Part shown: positions 1-10,244 of the stretch, one piece after another
Layout: every line of letters begins with the position of its first letter
Numbering within the stretch: position 1 is the stretch's first letter
Origin: Choanephora cucurbitarum
Lineage: Eukaryota; Mucoromycota; Mucoromycetes; Mucorales; Choanephoraceae
Direction: 5' to 3'
DNA length: 64,000 nt
Assembly (NCBI GenBank): GCA_025331435.1
Contig: JAIWNI010000101.1
Coordinates: forward strand, 1 to 64,000
The notes under the pieces: generated by a model
Database searches by the model: none
Seen by the model: the letters and a program-made list of their open reading frames with translations, nothing else
Told to the model about the DNA's origin: nothing
Program-made: the position numbers and the translations under genes

Positions 1-2
1 TA

Positions 3-500
3 CAAATACATTATTTTCATATCCAAGGAATCAAGAATGTCCAAGCGGACAAATTGAGCAGAATTCAAAAACCGATTTACGAATGGACACTACCAAGACG
101 ATTTTTCAAGTTGATTCAACGTCGATGGAAAGTGATAATAGATGGATTTGCAACACGAGAAAACAGACGCCTGAAGAAATTTTGGAGCCCGATGCCAGAC
201 CCCGAAGCCCTAGCTCACAACGCCTTCAACCAACAATGGCCGACAGAGGGATTGTATGCTCATCCTCCGTGGAGATTAATCCCAAAGGTACTCGAAAAGG
301 TAAAGAAAGACAAAGTCAAATCAATGGTGTTAGTGACGCCGACGTGGCCGACTCAATTTTGGTGGCCTATGGTGATGAACATGAACAAGGGAAAAGCCTT
401 AGAGTTCCAAATCAACAAGAAGCTGAAGCTGACCGCCTGGAGATTATCAGGCAATACAATTCAGAAGAAGAGATTTCTGAAAAAGCAAGTAGTTACTTAG
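3..500 (+). CDS. DIRS polyprotein, C-terminal end (RT/RNase H), partial
   Basis: This frame is open from base 3 and ends at a stop at 500, so the N-terminal part lies outside the window. The first residues read HIQGIKNVQADKLSRI, which matches the end of a retroelement RNase H domain (the usual form is HIPGxxNVxADxLSR). Next comes the segment typical of DIRS polyproteins: IDGFATRENRRLKKF, then PDPEALAHNAF, LYAHPPWRLIPKVL and VLVTPTWPTQFWWP. The role is copying element RNA to DNA and removing the RNA strand. The last roughly 400 bases overlap the recombinase frame in another phase. Confidence 0.8.
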   Translation, partial: QIHYFHIQGIKNVQADKLSRIQKPIYEWTLPRRFFKLIQRRWKVIIDGFATRENRRLKKFWSPMPDPEALAHNAFNQQWPTEGLYAHPPWRLIPKVLEKVKKDKVKSMVLVTPTWPTQFWWPMVMNMNKGKALEFQINKKLKLTAWRLSGNTIQKKRFLKKQVVT

Positions 501-1612
501 ACAATGCGAACAAGAAAAGCACCCATAAACACTATGACATTTTGTGGCGAAAATGGGTAAAATGGTGTATGGATAAGAATCCGAAAATAAATCCTCTAGA
601 ATATAATCCAAAGGCAGTATTAGAATATCTTGTAGATCACAACCAATTCTCCTCTCAACATTTGAATACCATGCGATCAGCAATAGCGTCCGTCTACCGA
701 GTAACTCATCCTGACAAACCACCCATAGCATCCAACGAGAGAATAATACAATTTTTTAAGGCCAAACGACGAAAGGATCCAAGATTGAGAAACAGTAACA
801 AGGAGGTTTACTCTGTCGAGCCTGTGTTGAATATGATACGTAATTGGGATGATGATGACAAGCTACCTTTACAAAGACTACAATTAAAGACTCTCATGTT
901 GTTGACAATTGCTACTATGTGGAGACCACGATCGGATATGGGTACTTTGCAATACCGAGATGTGACGTTTCAAGTAGATGATAATCATGAAATCAAGGGT
1001 GTGACTTTACTCGCAAGAAGCCCAAAGGAAATTGACTCTAAACAATCCAAGCTTGGCTTGATTGGAGAAGAAAAAGTGTGTCCTGTGAGAACGCTATGGA
1101 GGTTTGTTGACAAGACGAAGGAGTTCCGACAAAGGCTGAACGAAGACCATACTTTGTTCTTGACTTACCTGTCCTCGGGTGACAAAGAAAAAGGGCCCGT
1201 GTCACCAAAGACAATTGGAAACTGGGTGAAGGAAGCTTTGAAAGAAGCCGGCATCAATACTGACATATATAAAGCACACTCGTTGCGAGCAGCTGCAAGC
1301 ACCGAAGCAATCATCAAAGGAGCAACCTTTCAAGAAGTCAAGACGCATGGCAATTGGAGTCAAAACTCCAATACCGTAGAAGACTACTACTTCAGGCCAC
1401 CTAACCAGCATGAAGCAGGAAAGCAAATGACTGAACGAATTTTCCAATCAACGGAAAACAGAACCACATCCGAAGTCGGAGTGAGCCATACGGCAATTGT
1501 GGTAGGCACGACCCACAATGGCCAAGTTGGCGAAACGAAGACAGAGGATGTGGTGGGTACCCGCCCTTGGGCAATGCCTTGGCATTGGTTCTCCCGCCCA
1601 AAGAAGGATTGA
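83..1612 (+). CDS. DIRS tyrosine recombinase
   Basis: The frame is 509 codons from the first ATG, but the real start is uncertain: the first 130 or so residues overlap the polyprotein in another phase and look uninformative. In-frame ATGs at 83 and 236 are candidates, or the frame may be reached by frameshifting. The recognisable part is a SAM-like core-binding domain (from about nt 488, LDNANKKSTHKHYDILWRKW) followed by the catalytic domain. The tyrosine-recombinase signature is visible in order: the first Arg in TMWRPRSDMG, HSLR (His-x-x-Arg), HGNWS, and the nucleophile Tyr in VEDYYFRPP. The enzyme would insert the circular DNA intermediate of the element. All catalytic residues seem present. 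Confidence 0.82.
   Translation: MDTTKTIFQVDSTSMESDNRWICNTRKQTPEEILEPDARPRSPSSQRLQPTMADRGIVCSSSVEINPKGTRKGKERQSQINGVSDADVADSILVAYGDEHEQGKSLRVPNQQEAEADRLEIIRQYNSEEEISEKASSYLDNANKKSTHKHYDILWRKWVKWCMDKNPKINPLEYNPKAVLEYLVDHNQFSSQHLNTMRSAIASVYRVTHPDKPPIASNERIIQFFKAKRRKDPRLRNSNKEVYSVEPVLNMIRNWDDDDKLPLQRLQLKTLMLLTIATMWRPRSDMGTLQYRDVTFQVDDNHEIKGVTLLARSPKEIDSKQSKLGLIGEEKVCPVRTLWRFVDKTKEFRQRLNEDHTLFLTYLSSGDKEKGPVSPKTIGNWVKEALKEAGINTDIYKAHSLRAAASTEAIIKGATFQEVKTHGNWSQNSNTVEDYYFRPPNQHEAGKQMTERIFQSTENRTTSEVGVSHTAIVVGTTHNGQVGETKTEDVVGTRPWAMPWHWFSRPKKD
1517..1554 (+). repeat. 38-bp inverted repeat, left copy (inside recombinase 3' end)
   Basis: This segment is the exact reverse complement of 1720-1757 over all 38 bases. 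It lies inside the coding end of the recombinase. It is probably part of the DIRS inverted-terminal/internal-complementary repeat system. Confidence 0.9.
1572..1587. repeat. Short hairpin near the end of the DIRS recombinase
   Basis: CAATGCC, a TT loop and GGCATTG form a 7-bp stem. It is flanked by ttgggc (about 1568) and gcccaa (about 1596), so a second outer stem is possible. Confidence 0.5.
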
Positions 1613-1719
1613 AAAATTGCTTGCCTTGGCTTAGAAAGATATGAAGAATAGAATATGTAATAATTTTTTTTTTTATATATTAATTATCTGAGAATAAAAG
1701 CGCGGCTAGAGAGCCATTA

Positions 1720-1757
1720 ACCACATCCTCTGTCTTCGTTTCGCCAACTTGGCCATT
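1720..1757 (-). repeat. 38-bp inverted repeat, right copy
   Basis: This is the exact reverse complement of 1517-1554, starting ACCACATCCTCTGTCTTC and ending TTGGCCATT. It lies about 110 bp past the recombinase stop, in the element's 3' terminal region. Confidence 0.9.
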
Positions 1758-2024
1758 TTTTTCTTCTTGACGATGCTAGCGGAGGCTCAAAAAATAATTA
1801 AGAAACGGATAAACGATCTAATTTGGCCAATCAATCAGCTTTTGTGTCTGAATTTAATTTATAAAAGAGGAAGGAGCACCAAAAAGAAAAAAAAGCTAAA
1901 AAAATCAAGAATAATCTTGTAATCCTTTGAAAATAAACTTTTCCATCTCTTTTTCTTTTCTTGCCTATTATTTTTCTTTTGTATTGTGTCATCTCCTATG
2001 TTTCTAAACATATATATGTAAATA
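1758..2024. other. Intergenic spacer, DIRS end to histidine kinase
   Basis: A/T-rich DNA with A and T runs. It should hold the right end of the DIRS element and the promoter of the histidine kinase. No target-site duplication can be identified because the left end of the element is missing. Confidence 0.4.
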
Positions 2025-5000
2025 ATGAATTTCTCAAATTGCAATAATTCAGTGGCAAATATAACGATAGCAGTGACTGGCTATCAATTCGAGGCACCCA
2101 AATTATTAGAGGGAGTGGATAATGTTGCAGTGGCTCATGGCTATAGGTACACTTTCTTTCAAGGCCCTGAATACCTTCATTTGTTAAACTTTCTATAACT
2201 TAGAAATCGAGACAAACTTCCAGTCTTAGCCAAACTGTCGCACCAACCATTACGATTAGAAAGAGAATATCATATTGTACAACGATTATACAAGCAATCG
2301 TCTTTCGCCAGAAATATGTTGTGCAGACCCTTAGACAAAATCAAGTTAGCCAACAGCGATACAATAGCATTTATCTATGAAGATGTAGAAAATAAGTTAG
2401 AGAAATGTCAGCCTTACAACAACACACCTGAATTTCATAACCAAGATAATTCATCACACGAAGCTGTTCAACCCTATGTGCCACTAAAAAAATTTCTCGA
2501 CTTTGCCATTCAATGTTGTAATTGCCTAGAAATGATTCATAAACACCAAAGTAAACAAAAAAAACCTTATACAAATTCTTTTTTTTACAAAAGAAACTCC
2601 TTTATTGTACTAAAAAGAAAACATTACGTAGTTGTTCATGGTGAAATCAAATTGAACGCCTTTTTGTGGTCAGAAAACAAAGACAGTTCAGTAAAAATAT
2701 GGAATTTCGGCTCTAGCTCTAGTAGCGTTGAACAAAGCTTGACTTCAGAAGGCTGGAGAAAGACAGTTCATCGCAACGGAGCAAGTAATTTTCTTCAAAT
2801 GTTGATATACATGTCTCCTGAACAAACAGGAAGAACAACTTTTCAGCCTGATCATCGAACTGACTTGTACAGCCTCGGTATCACAATGTGGATTCTTCTG
2901 ACTCATACCTTGCCATTTGCACATAACAGTCCTATGGAGATTATACACAACGTGCTCAATAAAAAGCTTCCACTTGTACATACAGTCTGTCTTGATATCC
3001 CAGTCATCATTTCAATGATTATTGAAAAATTGACAAACAAGGTATAGTCAAGAAATAACAGTAAAACGTACAATAATTCATAACGATGATTTCATAGTCC
3101 CCAGATGAAAGATACACCAGTGCACATGGTCTTAGAGAGGATCTGAAAGAATGCTTAAAACAACTCAATCGTCACAATACCATCGAACCATTTCCATTAG
3201 GAGAATGCGATATTGATAGTGTTTTTACATTACCAAACAACCCATGCTTTGGAAGAACAAGAGAACTCAGCTTAATTAATAAGATAATTCGACGAACTGC
3301 TTATATGTGTGGATCGCATATCAGAAGACGTCGTTTTAGTTCAAGTGGAGTCACGGCTGTAGCTGCTGCTGTCATGTCGCCTCTCAAGTTGAGCGCTAGC
3401 GAAGAAACATACAAACGTACAGATAGAAGAGTGAATCACAACCGGAAGAGACACACTGAAATTGTCGCCATTTACGGTAACACAGGCGTTGGCAAATCGA
3501 CACTGATACGAAACGTTCAGCAATTTGCCAGAGACTATGGCTACGTTGCATTTGCCAAATTCGATAGACGACAGCCTACGCCTTATGGCTGCATTTTGAG
3601 ATGTCTTTCTCTTTTCTTGAAAAACATCTTGGCTGAACCTGCTCGAGAAATCGAACGTTTTAGAAAAATGCTAAAAGATCAGTTAGGAGCAGAGACGATC
3701 TCACAGTTACCTACATTATTGGTTGACAACGTGCCTGAATTAGCATCGTTTCTCGATCAGCCCTCCTTACAGAAGATGCAAGGCGGAAACAACTTGAATT
3801 CTTCAGGATGTGAATGCGATATGGAAAGCGGTGAGATCAAAATGCGGTTTCATTCAGCTTTCATAGAAATCTTTCAAGTCATGGTCAATTTCAAATTTGT
3901 CACTTTGGTAACTACTCTATTTTCTGTTTTCTATACTCTTACTTACGTCATTTTTGTTTTAGTTTCTGGAAGATCTACACCAAGCAGGTAAATGATGTCT
4001 TTAGCGGTGTTTCAAACTTTATGCAAACGTATATCTTTTTTCTTTGTTTGTTTGTTTAGATGAAGCTTCTATTGAGTTATTGGATTCGCTTATTTCAGCA
4101 AGACTTGACTTTTTGGTTATTTTGTCATACAAAGACACCAAAGTGTCGAATTTGATTACAAAGTTACTTTGTAATGACGATTCCATTGTCAATTATGTTA
4201 AGATCGAAAATCTCAATCAAACAGCTCTCATGGACCTTGTACGTTCAACGATGCATCGACTGGAAGAAGTTGACCTTGTATTACTAGCACCACTTGTTGA
4301 ATTCATCTATAAGAGAACAAATGGCAATCCATTTAGTGCATGCCAGCTTTTGATGACTTTGGAAAAGAAGAACTTGATCTATTTTACTTGGGAAAAAAGA
4401 CGCTGGGAGTACAACATTCAAGAAATAGACAAAGCACTACTACTCGAAATTAGCAATACTGGTAAAGATGGCGATATGGATATAACTTTCCTTGTTCGAC
4501 GCTTGAAAGAGCAACTGCCGCAGGACGGTAGACGATTTCTTAAATGGGCGTCATTTTTTGGAAATAGTTTTAATTTCGAAACAGTCCGAAATCTGATGAT
4601 TGAGAATGAAGATATAGAAGAAGAAGACAACGAAGAGGAAGAAATAGAAGATTGCTGCTTGCATGAAGATATGTCAGTGATATGTCAAAAGTTTTGTCAA
4701 AAAGACGGTAGAAAACAAGATTGCATCAATGGCCTTCAAAGTACACTTCAACAAGGTTTTATTCAAGCCAGCAGCTATGACAATTTCCGCTTCACACATG
4801 ATCGTTATTCTCAAGCAGCCACTATGCTTGTTCCGCATGACAAGAAGGATGAGTATCATTTTCGTATTGCATCACACTTTATCACAAAAAACTATATGGA
4901 TCGATTTTGGGTGGCTGATCACGTTATTGCAGCCATTCATCTTATTCAACGAGAGACAACAAAGTCACCTTATCGAAGGGTGTTGCGACAAGCTGGTGAT

Positions 5001-8000
5001 AAAGCATTTGATTCAGGTGCTCATAAGCTTGCATTCGACTATTATACTGCAGCACATCATCTTTTAGCCCAAAACCCTTGGCAGGATGGACCTGATTCAC
5101 ACTATGTCGAGACATTGCATCTGTATACTCGATTAGCTGAGATTGGTTGGGTTACTGACCACGATAATACCCGAGCTTACTTGCAAGCCATATTCAAGCA
5201 TGCACAATCGCCTATAGACCGTGCAACGGCTTACAAAGTACAACATCGTTATCGTTGGTCTCGTATGAAAAGTAAAGAAAGTTCATCCATTTTGCTAGAA
5301 TGCTTATGCGAACTTGGACTGAATGACATCAAGATCAATTTATCTGAGCGAGAAAGAGAAGATCTCTATAATCTAACACGCAAAGAAGTTCTAAAAGTAG
5401 GCATAAACAATATCTTGAAGCTGCCTATCTGTGAAGATCGGTTGATTCGCACACGTTTCGCCATCATGGAGGAGCTTTGTCTATGGGCCTTTCATTCAAA
5501 CGACATCCAAGCTATGTTAGCTGTAGGTTCTCAGTTTGTGTTTAGAACACTTAAGGATGGTACAACTCCTTCAGCAGGTGTAGGATTTGTGTTCTTCGGT
5601 ATTGCATCGATGCAGCTCTTTAAAGCTTATTCGTTTGGTGAACAAATTGGTGACATTGGTGTGGCCCTCACTAACAGCTACGGCGGTAATTCTGAATCTG
5701 GTCGAGCAAGGTTTTTGTATGCTACTTTTTTGAGTTCATGGAAACGACCATTTCATCAAGCAATTCCTATTGCGCGCTTGGCGATGAAGCAGAGTTTGTT
5801 GGGTGGAGACCGTATTTATGCTACCTTCGCTCATCTTTATACAGTCGTGTCAAGTTTAATGACTGGTGAGAACGTGACTGATTCATTAAAAGAGGCAAAG
5901 AATTGCCTGGAAGAAACAGACAGCTTAGGAGAAACAGTGGGTGCATCTATCATGGCAACCACAGTGATTCGATTTATCTTGGCAGCCCAGGGCAAAACAA
6001 AGCTGACGGAAGATGCCATTTTTGACGATGATGAATTCCAAGACAAAGCATTTGTTCAGACAGCACGAAAACTACATGGAGCTGATGCCAAAATTTATTT
6101 GTTTTATTATTCTGCTATGAAGACGTGTGCCTTGTCCTTCTTTCATTTCGATTTAGCCGCCTTTGAACTAAGCTCTCAGAATTTAGCCATGTCAGAATTT
6201 CTTCCAGGACAGCGCCACACACATCTGATGTTCTTTTACCGCTGTATCAGCATGATTCGACTGATCAGAGACAACAAGTTAGAACGAAGTTACTTGAAGC
6301 AAGTTGAAGCCACTCGTGGAAAACTAGAAGAATGGGCTCAGCATGCTCACCCTGATAATCTCCAGATGTTTATTGCCTGTATTGATGCTGAATTGGCCAA
6401 CCTAAACAAAGATTACTTGAAAGCTCAAAAGTTGTTTGATCTTTCTATCAGACAAGCACAAAAAGGAAAATGGCCCGTTGAAGTTGCTGTCATGCATGAA
6501 TTAGCTGCCGAATACTATCTCCAACAAGATATGCCCACAGTCGCCTCTGCATTAGTCGAAAGAGCTGTTACGAACTGCCGACAGCTTGGAATCTTTGGTA
6601 AAGCACAACAATTAGAGAAAAGATATGCAGCCCTTTTGAAAGAAGTAACTTACTATGGTCAAGCGAAAGACGCTAGTGTACAAACTGATGTCAACCCCGC
6701 CACACCCAAACCTGAATCAATTCACTATCTAAGTGTTCCCGAACCTTACACACCCACAAGTGCAACTGATGTCAGTGGTCAGCAACAGAGTAGTCCTGAA
6801 GAAACGCTGCTCACACTCGATGTAGTCGATTTGGCTTCTATTCTTAAGAGCTCTCAGGTTATCTCAAGTGAGATGAACTTTGAGTTGTTGATGAAGCAGA
6901 TGTTAGGCATCATTCTAGAAAATTCTGGCGCCGAGTCAGGCGTGATTGTCGTGAAAGAAAACACGTCATTTTTGATCGTCGGATGTGGATCGCAAACAAA
7001 CGGATGTGAAATCTATAACACACCTAAGCAATTATCCGAAGAAGCTGATTCGATCATTACACGTATCTCTCATTATGCTATACATGCCCAAGAATCGCTA
7101 TTCATCGTCGATGTGCAACAAGACTCTCGATTCTCAGACTGTACAACACAGGCTAAGTCCTGCATTTGTACACCCATCATTCACAAGTCAGCTATTGTAG
7201 GTTGCATTTACATTGAGAGTGCTGTCGGCTCTTTAACATCACGTCATGAAACCGTCCTACGATTGCTATCACAGCAAATTGGTATCTCTGTGACTAATGC
7301 ACTGCTGTTCAAGAGTATACAGAAGGTTACTTATGCCAATGTCAAAATGATTGAAAACCAGAAAGCGGCACTTGAGGAAGCACGAAAAAGCAAAGAAGCA
7401 GCACTGCACGCAATGAAATTGAAGGCAGATTTTCTGGCCAACATGTCTCACGAATTGCGCACGCCTTTTTCGGGATTTTATGGCATGATTTCTTTATTGT
7501 CAGAGACTACATTAGATGCGGAGCAGAAGGATATTGTGCATACTGCAAAGGAAAGTTGTGAAATGCTGTTGAAAATCATTGGTAAGTAGATTGCTTTGGC
7601 TACAAAGCTGCTCTATCAAAAACACTCACATTCATATCTTGTAGATGATCTGTTGAACTTCTCAAAATTGGAAGCGGGTAAGGTGACACTTGATTTAGGT
7701 GCTGTAGCCATAGAGGAGGTGATTGCAGATACCATTGAGATCCTGAGCTCATTAGCTGCACGAAAAGGACTTGAGTTGGCTTACATTGTAGACAATAATG
7801 TACCTGATACTGTTATGGCAGATTCCTCTCGTTTACGTCAGATCCTGACCAATTTACTTGGTAATGCCATTAAGTTTACACATTTTGGTGGTGTTGTGAT
7901 CAAATGCCATGTAGACAAAGAATACGATGAAAACGAAGAATCCATTCGCTTGAAGTTTGAAGTGATTGATACTGGTATCGGCATTCGCCCCGAACAACAA

Positions 8001-9226
8001 TGTCAATTGTTTGAGCCTTTCTCTCAAGTGGATGGTAGTACCACGCGCAAATATGGAGGTACTGGTCTTGGTCTCTCTATCTGTCTGCAGTTAGTGCGAC
8101 TCATGATGGGCCAGATAGGCGTCGAATCTCAATATGAAAAAGGATCTAATTTCTGGTTTACTATTGTGGTCAACAAGGAAAAGATTGGCAACAACAAGAA
8201 ATCTCATACAGCTGCCCTTCGTAGTTCGTTGCGCAAACAAACTATTTTGTTGGCCTCAGAAAATGATCTAAATGCCAAAATGGTCTGCTCCTTCTTGAGT
8301 GACTTTGATATCAAACGTGTTAAAAACATGCACCATGCCGTACCACAAGCCTTGCAAGAAAGCCATCCTGTTCTCGTACTAGATCTCCCGCCTAAACCCA
8401 GCACTTCTCTTGCTCATCAAATTCAGAGCGTAGATGATGATCCGGAATGCAAATTGCATATTGTTTTGCTATACACCCCCTCTACTGAAGGTCATAAGCT
8501 AGCTGCTGAAGCTACGAATTCAGCTGCAGAGCGCCGTGGCAAGATTGTCAAGATGGCCAAGCCTGTTAGAAGACTTAAGCTACTCCATCTACTTAATGAA
8601 GTTATGGACTCGCAACAACAGGTTGCGCCAAAACAAAACTCGAAGCAGCCTCTCAATAACCATATGTCAGACTATTTCAAAGAGGAAGAATTAAGTTGGT
8701 ATGCCAAGAAGCCGGTTCTAATTGCAGAAGATAACATGGTAGCCCAAAAGCTACTAAGAAAGCAATTGGAGAAGCTGGGTTTTATAGTTGAAAGTGCAAA
8801 CAATGGTGAAGAAGCTGTCAATTTGTGGCGAGAAAGACCACCACATTATTTCTGTATGGGCTTCTTTGACCACCATATGCCCAAGGTATGAGGATTAGTT
8901 AAATTGTAGACAGCCTTATCTCTAATTCTTTTTCCTTAAAGTGTGATGGTGTAGAAGCTACAAAACGAATAAGAACCTATGAATTAGGTACTGGTAGTAG
9001 GCTTCCTATTGTAGCATTGACAGCTGATATTCAAGCATCAGCAAGGCAAATCTCAGTGGACGCAGGCATGGATGGTTATTTAACGAAACCCCTTATACCT
9101 AAAGATCTAGCAACAACATTGCGCATACTGGGTCCAGCCATTCAAAAATATTACGAGTCTTCACCTGTACAAACACATTACGACACACCAATTTCATCAG
9201 CACCCTCTTCTCCATTATCGTTATAG
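2025..9226 (+). CDS. Hybrid histidine kinase with kinase-like head, AAA/NB ATPase, GAF and receiver (group X-like)
   Basis: Exons: 2025-2146, 2204-3041, 3098-3907, 3963-3987, 4060-7581, 7645-8885, 8942-9226 (2280 residues). Domains in order: a Ser/Thr-kinase-like head (about 10-270; loop HGEIKLNAF, then NFG, then YMSPEQTGRTTFQPDHRTDLYSLG); an AAA-like ATPase with P-loop GNTGVGKST (about 447) and LFLEDLHQADEAS as Walker B; a long helical TPR-like region; GAF (about 1540-1690); HisKA with the phospho-His in MSHELRTP (about His1729); HATPase with N box LRQILTNLLGNAIKF, G1 DTGIGI and G2 GGTGLGLS; and a receiver with Asp about 2181 in FFDHHMPK and Lys in YLTKP. In this class of cytosolic sensor the signal runs His to Asp and on through Ypd1-type phosphotransfer to a MAPK or response regulator (known for the family). 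The head lacks the catalytic Asp and the DFG Asp, so it is probably a pseudokinase. The ATG at 2025 precedes GYQFEAPKLLEGVDNVAV, a normal start for this class. Confidence 0.93.
3963..3987 (+). other. 25-nt microexon of the histidine kinase
   Basis: Between introns 3908-3962 and 3988-4059 only 25 nt are kept, giving FLEDLHQAD across the junctions. This restores the Walker B-like motif of the ATPase domain. Both flanking introns have GT and AG ends, and the frame is lost without this exon. Confidence 0.85.
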
Positions 9227-9254
9227 AAATTATGTCTTTTAAAAAAATGATTTA

Positions 9255-9746
9255 TTATGCTTTTGTCTTCAATTTCTTTCTCTCTGATGGTAAAAGTTCA
9301 TGATGATATTGTACGCTAGTATGAAGACATTTTGCTCGCCACAGAATGTGCTCCTTTGTCCATAGCTCTTTGCATTTAGGCCTTTCATCACTCTCTAGAG
9401 TCAGTGTATCATTGGCAATTAGTGATTCTCGCAGATAGAATACACGAGCTGCTTTCTCATAATCACGGTCTCTCATAACATAGTATTCTTCGAGCTTTTT
9501 CCAATGACGCTTTGTCCAGCGACAAGGGCCGTCTTTATCTATATCGCTCTCTAGCGTATTTGTATGTGAGACGCGAGGTGGTGAGAAGAGAGGCGATGGT
9601 GTATATTTCCTTTTCCGTGAAACACTCAGTAGAGCCTGGGCAGCTAGCCTCTCTATTTCTTCAGCTTGTCTTTGAGGAGATAGTAAGCGCTTAGGGCTAC
9701 TGCTATGTGAAGTGTGAGAAGAAAGAGGAGATGAGTTGGCTTTCAT
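9255..9746 (-). CDS. Small basic protein with Trp-rich SANT-like motif, function unknown
   Basis: A single-exon frame of 163 residues with an ATG at 9746. The N-terminal third is Ser/Pro-rich (SSPKRLLSPQRQAEEIERLA, LFSPPR). The middle holds GPCRWTKRHWKKLEEYYVMR, whose Trp spacing recalls SANT/Myb-like helices, and WTKEHILWRAK lies near the end. The C-terminus is lysine-rich. Function is not recognised; a nuclear or DNA-bound role is only a guess from the basic charge and Trp-helix pattern. It is convergent with the histidine kinase, with 28 bp between the two stop codons, so the transcripts probably overlap. Confidence 0.6.
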   Translation of the reverse strand: MKANSSPLSSHTSHSSSPKRLLSPQRQAEEIERLAAQALLSVSRKRKYTPSPLFSPPRVSHTNTLESDIDKDGPCRWTKRHWKKLEEYYVMRDRDYEKAARVFYLRESLIANDTLTLESDERPKCKELWTKEHILWRAKCLHTSVQYHHELLPSERKKLKTKA

Positions 9747-10244
9747 GAAGACAAAGAATAGTTGTATTAAAGAAAGAAAAAGTATGGAAAGTTTATTATT
9801 TGTGTGACTTTGTCCCTGAAAAGCTTTTAAGAATTAAAAGCATCAAATTAGCAAAGCTTTAATTTCTCTTTCTATCTTCCCCTTCTTCAAACTGCCTTAT
9901 GTCTTATAGCTGAATAGTGGTTGTATGTATATGGTTTAAAGAGCTTGTTTGAAAAAAGGGTAGAACTAGCAGATTTGGAAAGGATGAAACTGAATGATCT
10001 TCAAAGATACTCTTTTCTATACAAATAAAACACACTGATATAAATGCTTGGGCTAGCTAAGCTATTTGTAAAGTCATTGATGGTAGCAATTTGTCCCAAT
10101 TGAGAGCTAACAGTAGTAGTTTGAGAATCGTTGAGGGCGATTTGAGAATTTACGATATATAAAAATAATAGAAAGGGCCAAAAAAACTTTACTATTTAAC
10201 GTTCAGGCACTAAAAATTAAAGCAGGTCTTAAAAAATTCGTATT
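9747..10244. other. Intergenic DNA
   Basis: A/T-rich sequence containing the presumed promoter of the 163-residue gene. No gene or repeat was recognised. Confidence 0.4.

Larger units (their letters stand above)
1..1757 (+). mobile_element. DIRS-type tyrosine-recombinase retrotransposon, 3' part
   Basis: The left edge is cut by the window. Two overlapping reading frames are seen: the end of a reverse transcriptase/RNase H polyprotein, then a tyrosine recombinase. This order, with a recombinase instead of a DDE integrase, is the hallmark of the DIRS order of retrotransposons (known for the family). A perfect 38-bp inverted repeat (1517-1554 against 1720-1757) lies at the 3' end, as expected for an element with inverted termini and an internal complementary region. 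Where the element really stops on the right is not certain; 1757 is the end of the last recognisable repeat. Both frames are open, so this copy may have been active recently. Confidence 0.82.

Noticed and set aside
1859..2044. Minus-strand Lys/Phe-rich frame before the histidine kinase
   Set aside because: Low-complexity sequence overlapping the promoter and start of the real gene.
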